Positions 49,197-61,160 of a DNA stretch of 64,000 nt are shown one piece after another. This stretch comes from Apostichopus japonicus (lineage: Eukaryota > Echinodermata > Holothuroidea > Aspidochirotida > Stichopodidae), in the NCBI RefSeq assembly GCF_037975245.1, contig NC_092574.1:19995713-20059712 (forward strand), in the 5' to 3' direction. A model generated the notes under the pieces. That model was not told the DNA's origin and did no database searches. It saw only the letters and a program-made list of their open reading frames with translations. Position 1 is the stretch's first letter. The number at the start of each line of letters is the position of its first letter. The position numbers and the translations under genes are program-made.

Positions 49197-51606
49197 TTCT
49201 ATATCTCCTACATATACTCCTATATGTAGTTCTCCTATATATAGACTCGCAATGGAGTATGTCACTATAACACCGGATGAAGTTAACGCGATTGTAGACA
49301 TGAAATAATTGCCGGTAGATAAGGTTGATTGCACATCACATGGCAATCATGATAAGATAGGTTTACCCGCATGTCTCCTAGTCGGTTAACGGTCCGTTGA
49401 TTAATGTGCACGTAACAAATAATTGAACGTTGGGATTTCCCCCGTTTTTGTCTAACAACAATTGACTATAACCTTGAAAGCGTCTACCTCTTAAAAAAAA
49501 ATACCATTCCGTCTTTTTTTTGTGACGTAAAGCAAAGACTAAGAAGAGATATACCGCCTGCCAGTTACTATTTGAGCGTTTACCATTCAATTCACCGCAC
49601 AATATCTACCTTTTAAATACTCACTGTTCTTTTCTTAAAAATGATGAGAAGTATATAATTTTCATACCGTTTGTCAATTTCAGGGTCCTTGAAATTAATA
49701 TACGGCAACCTGACGATGATTCAATAGTGTATTATTATTATACGGTATATACATTGTTTATAATCGCCCTAAACACTGCACCCTTTTCTGGTTAGGATCT
49801 CACCCACCCACCCCGTCCTCACCCCCTCACCTCCGTATCCCCTCGCCCGCAGCTATATTGCTATGTATATGATCTGGAACGTCAAGTGTATATACTCATA
49901 CGTCAATTGAACCATTCACAAGTTCGACATTCACCTGTTGTTTAGTTTCATATACCAATATTCTGCTGACGTCATGAATATTAATTACTTTCGTCAATTT
50001 ATCTGAGATGTATAGAACCAATTAACACGATATTTGCATTATAAACGTCAACGAAGTCTGGAAGATCAAACACAGCTGTCCTGCATATATTCGTTTCTTG
50101 AATAAATTTCTCCAAAGGACGGCTTCTCGGAGACATGAACGGAATTCAGAAGTTGAAATAATGACTTACCGGAAGGGAACTTACAAGAATATGAGGCAGT
50201 ACAATTATATAGGAGAACAGGTTTCCAAGGAATCAATAAACATTATATGAACATCGTATTCCATGTTTAACTTTTATATGAAAGGGGAACATTTTGTACC
50301 TAAACTTTGTTCTACCTGAAACAAACATCAGGTGTGATGTCATAGAAGCACAGTGACCAATCTCTTTTTATGTTTTTTTTTAAAATATGCATCCTATTTC
50401 ATACTTACCAAAGCAGAGGAGAAGAAAAAATGGGATACGTCTCAATACGAACACATACACTACAATCATTGGTATATTGGTAACTTTATATCCTATATGG
50501 CAAAGTTTGAAGCCTTAACAATCCAGGGTCAAAAAGAAATATAGAAAAACAAACCACGAATATGTAGATTCAATTTCTTCCTGAATGAATTGCTGTGACA
50601 AATATGATTACGAATTAATTTTGCATACATTTTATAGGAATTAAGATAGTAATAGCAGGACTAGGACTAATATTTGTGTGTATGCGTGGGTGTGCACTTG
50701 TTTGTATTCTGACCGAGGACTTGAACAAAATAATTGCAGGTCCTCGGATGTGACTTCTAAAGAATCACCACGTCCTCGAAAGAATTCTATTGTTATGGGG
50801 TATTTATTAGGTTAGACTACGTAGATTTGAATAATGGAAAACAATGAGATCCTCGGTCTGAATGTAAACACACTAACCTGTGTGTGTATGCGTGGTTGCG
50901 TGTGTGGAACCTGAATTTAAACCAACTTACTCCAGACATGTACTTTGGTATTTCGCTTCAAGTAGAATTCAAAGCTATCGTTACAGATATTAACAAGGAA
51001 AGAAAAATTGCTATACTTAGGTAATATTTGTGGCATTTTGTTCAATTCAGTAACAAGAACAGATCTTGATCACAGATATTTTGATAGCAACAATCGTCTT
51101 ATGTTGAATGTTATAATCTCTTTGAATGATCATGATAATAAATTATGTTGATAAATATTAAATCACTCATCCAAGGACGGCCGTATGTCGTCTCTTGAAC
51201 ACAAAGTGTCTGGATTATCAGTTTTTTTTTTATCCCCTGCCATAATAACCATAATCTAACCATAGTGTGAATTATATTGAAATATGTTTCCAAAACTAGC
51301 AAAGTGGATCCCCTGTGTTTTTTTTATATGTATTATACTTTAAAGAACGCGTCATAGACAACTTTTCGCACCTTGTCAACCCATAGAGACGGCAATGTTT
51401 GTGAAGGATTATTAGAGAAGTGTGGACGAAATATAAACAGGAACACAGATCGGATGAAATTGAAATGTGGATGAATCATGGAATGCCTCTATACGATTCG
51501 GATCCCCGCACTTTTATAACTAAATTTCTGATAGAAATATATATTCTGTACATCTTCTTTCAGTTTACTGACAATATAATTGTACAAAACAGTAATAAAT
51601 ATACAA

Positions 51607-51610
<4 letters not shown>
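49196..51610. other. Gene-free stretch
   Basis: No supported gene or element was seen on either strand. Confidence 0.45.
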
Positions 51611-51638
<28 letters not shown>

Positions 51639-51639
51639 T
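51611..51639. repeat. (AT)n microsatellite
   Basis: About 14 AT units. Confidence 0.9.
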
Positions 51640-53878
51640 TACTGGGCCCCAAACTTTTAGATTGGAAAAGGTGTTAAAAGCTTTTCAATAAGTAGTGGAT
51701 ATTCCGATCCCCAAAAGTGTTACTTGATACCAAGAAGTATTGAATTAGAAAATTAAAATATCCTATTTGATGTAAAATATTCCTATACCTATTGTGGTTT
51801 GAACACCGAGAGGTCATTATATGAACTGGAGGGGTTCGGGCGGGGGGGTGGGGGAGGGGGTTGGAAGAAGATTGTGGGAGGGCGAAGGGGTTCTTCTGGT
51901 GACTTTGAAATCAATTACAACTTACAGCGTTCACTTCAGATATGCTTCCTGAGTCAATTCTAGTTTTCAAGTCAGCGTCAAAGTTACAAACACCCTCGCA
52001 GACGCACACACGCACTTAATATGCCATCACGGACGCAAAATTTAATTAGCCTTTTAAAGGTTCAGCAAGGTATTAAGAACTCTCAGGGTTCTAATTATTA
52101 AAGTATATAGCGAGAAAAACTGTCAGCGTGTTTAGTATTCATCATCCTAACCGTTTAATATACGGTATATATCATATATCGCTACTTAATGAGTCATTTA
52201 CTCGACAATTAACAGTCGCTTTCCCCTTGGTCGAAGGCCCTTGATTCATCACAGCCAGGTAAACTTTCAAACGTGTTTTTATCTATCATTCTGTCAGCAA
52301 TTCAAAATATTACTTACCCTATCCTTGTAATAAATTACAAATGAATTTGACTTAATTTGGTAATAAAAATAAAGAAAAGGAGATTGAAATAAAATAGATC
52401 ATATTTAATAGGCATATTTTGTAAATAATTGCATGGCATAAATCACGTGGGTGAATGATTTAAAGGAAGTTGAACGGAAGTGTTTATACCAAGTACCTTG
52501 TGATCTGTTTTTATTAAAATATTTTCCATATTGTGTTGGTGAAAGATTAACCATATAATTGTTGCTTCTCCTTTGACAAAAAAAAAATACTTAAAGGTAA
52601 TGGAATAAAGTTTCTATTTCATTTCCCCGTGTGGCTCATTTCGACTTAATACGAACCTGTATTTATTGTATAGTGCGCGTTACAGTATTGGCATTATTGG
52701 CCAAGTGGCAAATTTACCCATGACCTCAGCAATGCATCATATACACATTATCAATTTTGGGGGGTAATAAAACATTTTTTTACGTCCATTACTAGAGGCT
52801 CTTTCAAAATATGAACATTTACTGAAAACATGAAAAAGTGTTAAAACTTCATGACCATATACTTGAACCCCTAACAAGCACATTACAATCCATTTCCACT
52901 TAATTTGTTAAAATAATTTTCAAATAACCATTTTTATCGTAACATTAGAGGTTATAGGGAAAGGTATAAGTTTGATTACAGACGTTCTGATGCACTCGTT
53001 TATCAGAAATCAGCATTAATTACCTTCAATAAACAAAACTCGCAAAGTAAATACTCTAAACGGCCTTAGCCAATTCCAGTTCATCTTGGAATAAATATGC
53101 TGCTTACGCCCTCAAATTATACAGGCATGCTAATTATACAGGCATGATTCATTCAGGGATGGATTTGATGAATATTAATGATGATCGGAAGTAAGTATAA
53201 CATTGAACCAATCATGGATCAGATTCCCCATCACATATGTGACACCAAGCTTTGCAACTTGTGAGCAGTATTTATGGAGGCAAATTAATTCTGGAAAAGG
53301 ACTCATCCAGTATATCGTGCGATATTATTACTAATAATGGCCATATCATCCATATCTATTTATTGTATCCATTTCAGTATATTAAAGTAACTTTACAGCC
53401 CACCCCTTCACACAACGTGCCGCGCTAGAAAGTTGCCGTCTACCTTGAAGAAAAATACACATTTTCATCACATGGTATAGTATAAGCAAAGAAGTCTAAC
53501 AAAAATGTGATATGTAAATTCACAACAAAAATATCGTGTTGAGAGGATGTATCATCTTATAGTTTGATTTAGGGTGAAAGTAAGTTACTGTATGGATAAC
53601 GCAGCTGACCCTTTAACGTAGCATTCATATTCATATATCATATATATGCAGTGGTGTGTGCAAGGTCTTAGGCGGGGTGGGGGGGGGGTATCGTCAGTCG
53701 GGATTTTTTTTCGTTGTTTTTAACTTCAGTCGGGGGAAGGGGTGCGAAAGACTTTGACGAGCCCCCGGAGCAAGGAATCCATGAGGAGCGGTAACGGGTC
53801 AGTGTGTGTGTGGTAGGTGGGGGTGGGGGGTGGGGTGTACATCCTCTTTTCAATCTCACATAAAAATTAAAGTATCTT

Positions 53879-53880
<2 letters not shown>
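51640..53880. other. Gene-free stretch
   Basis: AT-rich and without a supported gene. G-rich patches lie at 51830-51890 and 53672-53845. CAGTGGTGTGTGCAAGG near 53650 resembles an hAT left end, but no right end was found. Confidence 0.4.
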
Positions 53881-53881
<1 letters not shown>

Positions 53882-53924
<43 letters not shown>

Positions 53925-53927
53925 TAA

Positions 53928-53980
<53 letters not shown>
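53882..53980. repeat. (AT)n microsatellite with AAT interruptions
   Basis: About 100 bp of AT repeats with several ATAAAT interruptions. Confidence 0.95.
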
Positions 53981-53983
<3 letters not shown>

Positions 53984-55955
53984 TTATATACGAGACAATA
54001 TAAATGAAGAAACGCAAAGAACATGAAGCCCTTTACGTAGGAAAATGACATTAAATATTTTATCACAAAAATTGACAGGACGCCAACGGCTTTGTAATGA
54101 TGTCTTAAATTATGAAATGAAAAGGCAAAAAGAATAAAGAGAAAGAAAAATAACGATAGAAAGCAACAAACTCAATATTATCAGCTATATATGATTGATG
54201 AATGTTGGTTTTTACCTTCTCCTTATCTCAAAAACACGAATAAAAACTTGGGGTATCTTTATTCTTTTATTCCTTTCAATTACATATTTCTTTAATCCTG
54301 AAGCCTCGAAGCACTTATAATATAGCGGAATATAAAAAGGAAGTTACGGAAAAGTGACAATAGACAATTAAATGCCGTCTGGTTGATCTGGATAAATAGC
54401 ACTTACAGTCATTTTCTTTTACACATCGGCTTCGAGACGTCATTTAAGTGTCATACAGTGTCTCCTTGACAAGAAAAAAAAGAAAAGAAAAAATTAAATA
54501 AAATGAGCAAAAAAAAAACAGGATTTTAACATTTGCACCAAATCATTCGTGTAGTACTCAAACTAATATTGCAATTGGTAAAACTATAGCTTCCTCCTAT
54601 AGACTATTTCTTTACACTAAACAAGTTAATGAGACAAATAATGAAAGGATTTTGTTTCGGTCGTCAACACTTCGTCGCCTATAGGCACTTTTATCACATT
54701 AGTTTAAGAGGTACTACATATTAGATATATATGGAAATGGAATATGTCAAAAAATGGTGACTTTCATTATCATTATTTGAAATTAAACATAACTAGTCAG
54801 GAAATATTACCTGTTCATGTGATCGAAAGGCTTATCTAGATCAACTCATTAAGCTATTGCTTTAAAGAATTAGAAACAATACTTGTTTTCATCAATAGCT
54901 AGAACATCACATTAAAGTGTATGTCCTCATCATGTTAGGATATTTTATTTCTATTTCTCCAAATTTATTTAAAACAGTATTAGGACGCAAATTTTTCGAT
55001 TGAAATCTACAGAAATGTATGTGAGCATGTACAGCTATTGTGAAAAGCATTTGAGAACATCGGGTTGGAATTTTGGTTAGAAATTTGAATTTGAATATGT
55101 TGCAATGTTAGTTCATCAGTTTAGTAGATATGCTGATAGAGTCGAATCTCATACACACTCACCCACGCACACACCCACATAAACACTCCAAATTTGAGAC
55201 CGACCTGGCATCGATTTGAGGCTGACTTTATTGTTCAATGGGCGGTAGTGGGAGGGGGGACACCCCACCCCGTATTTACGCCCCTGACGTCAACAAATTC
55301 TCGAAACTGTAAACATGTTTTAGCTCATATTTCGGTGATTGGATAATTGCATACATATATAAACACATGCGCGGTGTTCTTGAAATCTAAATTGGGGAAA
55401 GACAGAGTGAAATCGAGGGGGCGTCATTGTATTTGAATAGAATCAATTATTTTGCGTAAGTAAAGAAAGAATGATAATAATAAAATATTAAACTCAACAA
55501 CAACGAACTGCATGCATTCTTCATCGTGTTTAGAAAACAAAACGCTGAGATGGAGTTTATCATGCATGTATAGGAATAATAGATTCACTTTGACCTACGG
55601 GTTTTAGCGTATAGTAGCCTATACGTATAATAAACGGTATATTGCATACATCAGCAATGAAACGTATTTGGCTCCAAGACACAGTAAACTTAGCAAAAGA
55701 AATTCTCCTCACGTATAAGATTCAAGAATATATGTGTTGAATAATTTCAGGAAATGTTGCGACGTGTTATGTAGATGAAGAGCAGATCACTTATCGACAA
55801 ATAAAATCGTTGATGTAAATCTCGTGAATGAAGACACAGAGACTGAAGACAGAATAGAAAAGGGCAGATGAGGACAGATCGGGAGATGTAAATTATAGGT
55901 TAGTGGGGGGAGTGGATGCTTGTCGTTTACGGTATCGATTGATGTAGAATTAATG
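53981..55955. other. Gene-free stretch
   Basis: No supported gene. CCCCGTATTTACGCCCCTG ending near 55286 looks like an hAT right terminus, but its left end was not found. Confidence 0.4.
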
Positions 55956-56933
<978 letters not shown>

Positions 56934-57292
56934 CTCCCACACACTACTGGTACAACTAAGGAGACTGCCCCGTTTTCTGCATAGGTGTAATAATAATGAC
57001 TAGGCCTATACACCATTGATGAAATTGGATATCTCTAATTTCATAGATTCTGACTAAATTTTAATGAATAATTGATCATGTTTACTATTGTAAAAAACAA
57101 AAGATATGCATCAAATTGAGTGTTAACAATTATTCCAGTATGTCATATGTAGTGTGAGTTACTACAACATTTAGAAGTCATATCTTCTTCACTTCACAAC
57201 TATTTTTCTCTATGTCTCTCTCTCTGTCTTGTATTATAATGCATTGTCAACCTATATACATATAGTGTTTGTATATGTGTATTCATATATAT

Positions 57293-57352
57293 CGAGTTGG
57301 TTAGAATCATGTTTGATCTCTAGAGTAAGGCAAATATGTGACCAAAAAACAG
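57293..57352 (+). repeat. Dispersed ~60-bp block, copy 2
   Basis: CGAGTTGGTTAGAATCATG, then TTTGATCTCTAGAGTAAGGC and GACCAAAAAACAGAA, near-identical to 48825-48888. Confidence 0.6.
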
Positions 57353-58889
57353 AAAGACACAATTATATTATATTAATATCAACTCATCCAGCTCGAACAC
57401 GACTGTGTTATTCCGATGTGGTCACTTATCGCCAGACGACCTAATTACTTGACTCAAAACAGTACAAGAAAACAGAAGAACTTTACACGAGATATAAAAA
57501 AGACACGCAATAAACTTTTGATGAAAACAAATGTTGTTACAAGCGGCACTCCACGTCACTAGTGAGAAACTTATTCGTTGTTATCGTCACATAAGTGACA
57601 TTGCACAAGCAGACGAAAAAATGTCTCTGGAGATCTACATGAAAACGTCTGTCTATTGTCGAACATTTCAAAGGTTGCATTGACTTTGTGTGTGTCTGTT
57701 GTAATTATTGCCTTCTTTAAGCAACTATTTGCGTTTTGGTTAGCGATTGCACCAACTTTATAACGAGTATTACTCAAAATTAAATAGAAAACAATTCGTC
57801 CAAAGTATAGGACAAAATCCTTTTCCATCCGTCATCTTTTTGTGTGTGTTCGAGTCCTTGATGGATAATTTCGAACAGAGAAATTTTCCCCTCTCTTTTG
57901 GTCAGCCTCATCCCCGATACAAACAATTAAATGCACCCACACACTGTTCTAAACGACCTATAGTTTTAACAATACGCATTACACGGAGCAATTCATCCAA
58001 CAGGACTTTTTATTCACAAATGAAATTATAATGAACGAATATAGCGGTTAATAAAATTAATGAAAATTTTCCAAATGTCATCGTTCGGGTTCTTTTCATG
58101 TCAGTATGTAATCACATATAAACAGTGACGCGCGCAATGGAAGGAGGGGATGGGGGGGGGGCTTGCACGACCCTACTTCCATTGGCAAGGAAAGGGGGTG
58201 CATGACCCCATTTTCATGAAAGAAGACACAAATCCAATCATCACCTTTAGTTTAAATGATAGACATTTTTGTGATGAACAGCTACCCCAAAATAGGAGAG
58301 AAAAATCTTGTTTTTTTTTAGGTATCCTAGTTTACAAGTTGTACCTACAAGGGAGGCTGTCGTTTGTAGATATGTGATGTTATACTTGCCTCTAGAATAT
58401 GAAATATTTGACTTTCTCTATGTTTGGCTTTTCACATTTTGAAGGACTGGTAGCCTGGTAACCGTGTTGACACTAGAACCAAATCTTCAAATCTTTCGGT
58501 CATATTAAAAACGCTTTTTTTATTTTAGATTTAGCATTTGCAAACCAGCATCTCAATTGCTGAGAATAACCATGCGTATAGACGTATATATGTCTAAGAA
58601 TGTCTATTCAGTACTGTCGTCTCGCTTGATTATAAAATATTTGCTTAACATGCGATGGGTATATTTGTTGTTGTCATTTTGTAACTATCTGAAGTGAATG
58701 CATTAAACCAACTCCCCAGCCATCAGTTGACTGATATAATGCAGACGAATGATTGCGCATTCTTCACAAATATGAAAGACGATCCCATTCTGAAAAGGGG
58801 GAACTCATGAATATTCATAGACTCGCGATCAGCAGGCTGAGAAGCGTTAACAAATGTGAACAATAACGTAAAACTGTATCTAATATATA
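57353..58889. other. Gene-free stretch
   Basis: No supported gene. CAGTGACGCGCGCAATGG followed by a G-run near 58123-58160 resembles an hAT left end without a partner. Confidence 0.4.
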
Positions 58890-58936
58890 CAGTGGCGGAG
58901 ATTTCTTGTCAGAAGTGGGGGGGGGGGGGGTTGCAG

Positions 58937-59237
58937 CAGGCGCGTAGCCAGGAATTTGCCAAGGGAGGGGCGAAACTGTATATTCGGCATTGCAAACTAT
59001 CTAAGCGTAGCGCCACCATGAGTTGGCGCGAAGCGTACAAGAAAATTTTGGCTGTAAATGCCTCCCAGATCGCCGGAAATGGCACTTCCCATACCGTGTT
59101 AGTTGTATATTAGCATTTTCTCTTTTGAAAATACTAGCGATATCATAAAAACCTTAAACATTTTTGTAAAAAATATGCTCAAGGGGGGGGGGGGGCGGCT
59201 GCCCCCTTCGCCCCCCCCCCCCTTGGCTACGCGCCTG
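58937..59237. mobile_element. hAT-like MITE nested in the outer element (301 bp)
   Basis: It starts CAGGCGCGTAGCCAGG and ends CCTTGGCTACGCGCCTG, giving 15 of 16 inverted-repeat matches. The target duplication GGTTGCAG is perfect at 58929-58936 and 59238-59245. The interior shares CTATCTAAGCGTAGCGCCACC-like sequence with 12276-12480 and carries opposed G and C runs (59182-59220) that could fold into a hairpin. Confidence 0.9.
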
Positions 59238-59400
59238 GGTTGCAGGCCATTGATGAAATAAAAAGTCATAACTGCTGGCTCACTATCTACGTGGAGCGCC
59301 ACCATAAGTTGGCGCGAAGTGCACAAGAATTTTTTGGCAAATATTGCCTCCCAGATTGCAGTAAATGGCACTGCCCAGGCCTTGAAAAGCTGCATTTAAC

Positions 59401-60755
59401 CAGGGGCGTATGCAGGATTTTCTAACCCGGGGGCGCGTATTACTATCTAAGCGGAGCGCCACCATAGGTTAGCGCGCAGCGTACAAGCAAATTTCTGGTT
59501 TTGGTACCCCCAGATCACCGGAAATGGCACTTCTCGGGCTTGAAACTGACCAACCATATGTACACTTTTGCCTGAGAACCAAGTTTTTTCCAAATACTTT
59601 TTTTCTCATCTATAACCTTTTTGAAGAATGTCACCAGTCACACATCATGTTCGACTTCATCACATATCCTGTGGATCATTGCTTTTGTAGGTGATTCTTC
59701 ATCGCGGCCCACAATATCCGTCAGCCCCACTGTTCAGAATTTGAAAATTCACAATTCTCGTGAATAAATTCACTTCAAAACATACCCATAATGTTGCACA
59801 AAATATCATCTATGGACAACCGATATAGAAAAACCTCCTTCAAACCCTAACAGACGGGTCAAAATTGCACGAGTATGATGAAGTATGATGAAGAATGTTG
59901 GTTAGGGAATTTTCGAAAATTCAGCCGGCTACTAAAAAATTTCGTTGAAGGAAATAAAAATACACCAGATATTTCCGAAACCGAACACTACACACATCGA
60001 CAGGTTTGAGCATGGGCGCAGATCAGTCTTGGATAATGGTGGGGACGCGTGTCTGTTCTATGACACTATCTAAGCGGAGCGCAACCATGGGTTCGCGCGT
60101 AGCGTACGATTTTTTTGGGCAAATATACCTCCCAGATCGCCGGAAATAACACTTCCCAGACCTAATGATGCTCCTAAACCTCCTTAAGTTTTAGATCTCA
60201 TGGCTTAGAAATTTAGTTTGGAGAAATGCATGGGCGTCTGCAGAAGGAAAATCAGGCGACAAATAATCCAAGTAGACTTTTGTATATACGATGGGTCTGG
60301 GGTCCTCTCCCAGAAAACAAATATAGACTGCCGCAAATGCGATTTCCGTCCTATATTTAACAACTGTGGATAAAATACAATAAAATGAGAACTGCTGCAT
60401 GTCATTTGCACAATGCTGGATCAAACTGCGCCAAAGTTCAATACAGGGGAACTTGAAATGCAGCTATTGGTCAAGACAAATTGGTGGGGACACGGTATAT
60501 CATGTCCCCGCTACTGAAAAAGTTGGTGGGGACGCGTCCCGCAGTCCTCACCAGGATCTGCGCCCATGGTTTGGAGGCTGTTTATCGTGGAACGCCATTT
60601 TCATGCTCACTGATATGATGTGATATCTGCTGTTTGCTTTACAAATTCGAATAATTTTGTCACTGTTCCTCTTTCTCTTCCCGTTTTCTTGCCGTATTTT
60701 CTACTCCATCCTTTTCTCCTTTTCTCTTTCTTCTTTTTCTTTTCCTTCCTTCACC
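59401..60755. mobile_element. hAT-like element related to 11039-12996, right end lost
   Basis: It starts CAGGGGCGTATGCAGGATTT and follows the sequence of 11039-11710 closely, then 12165-12275, then the pyrimidine-rich part near 12777-12850. It diverges near 60755, where no terminal inverted repeat is visible, so the right end is truncated. A MITE at 60014-60573 interrupts it. Confidence 0.65.
60014..60573. mobile_element. hAT-like MITE nested inside the 59401 element
   Basis: The ends CATGGGCGCAGATC and GATCTGCGCCCATG are perfect 14-bp inverted repeats. The flanks GGTTTGAG (left) and GTTTGGAG (right) fit a worn 8-bp target duplication. The paralogous site at about 12189 reads GACAGCTTTGAGGCTGTT with no insertion, which confirms the boundaries. 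Confidence 0.75.
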
Positions 60756-61160
60756 TCGTTGAAGTTGGCAAGTGTATACAGATCCAAAGCTATTCAACAG
60801 CAACAAAACGTTATTTTGTGTATGTCTGTTGTGGGGTGAAGTTAGCGCTATGAGCTACAAGTTCCAATGCGCAAGGTGGGGGAAAAGGGCTAGAAATAAT
60901 GTATGGGTCAATTCTAACTCGGTTTTCGGTCGTTAATTGTTGATGTAGCCTACCGGTAAAAGGTTGAAATGACTTTAACAATTTCAAATATAATAATTTG
61001 ATTTATTATGCCATTTGGAGCACATAACATAGGCTATAACAGAACATTACTGGCAAAAACTAGGGGGGGGTTGATTGTGTGGGCCAACCCCCCTCTTCAA
61101 AAAGTGGGGGGGGTTAAAACCCCCCCCAACCCCCCCTGTTTCTCCGCCAGTGAATATATA

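Larger units (their letters stand above)
58890..61152. mobile_element. Outer hAT-like element with nested insertions (2.26 kb)
   Basis: It starts CAGTGGCGGAGATTTCTTG and ends TTTCTCCGCCAGTG, inverted repeats with one mismatch over 12 bp. The flanks are AATATATA at 58882-58889 and 61153-61160, a perfect 8-bp target duplication. G-runs after the left end and mixed G/C-runs before the right end (61065-61135) are subterminal. Inside lie the MITE 58937-59237, a second hAT-like element from 59401, and a third at 60014-60573 within that. No transposase frame was seen. Confidence 0.8.

Noticed and set aside
55205-55292. hAT right end ...GTATTTACGCCCCTG
   Set aside because: The terminus looks right but no left end or matching target duplication was found, so no element is annotated.
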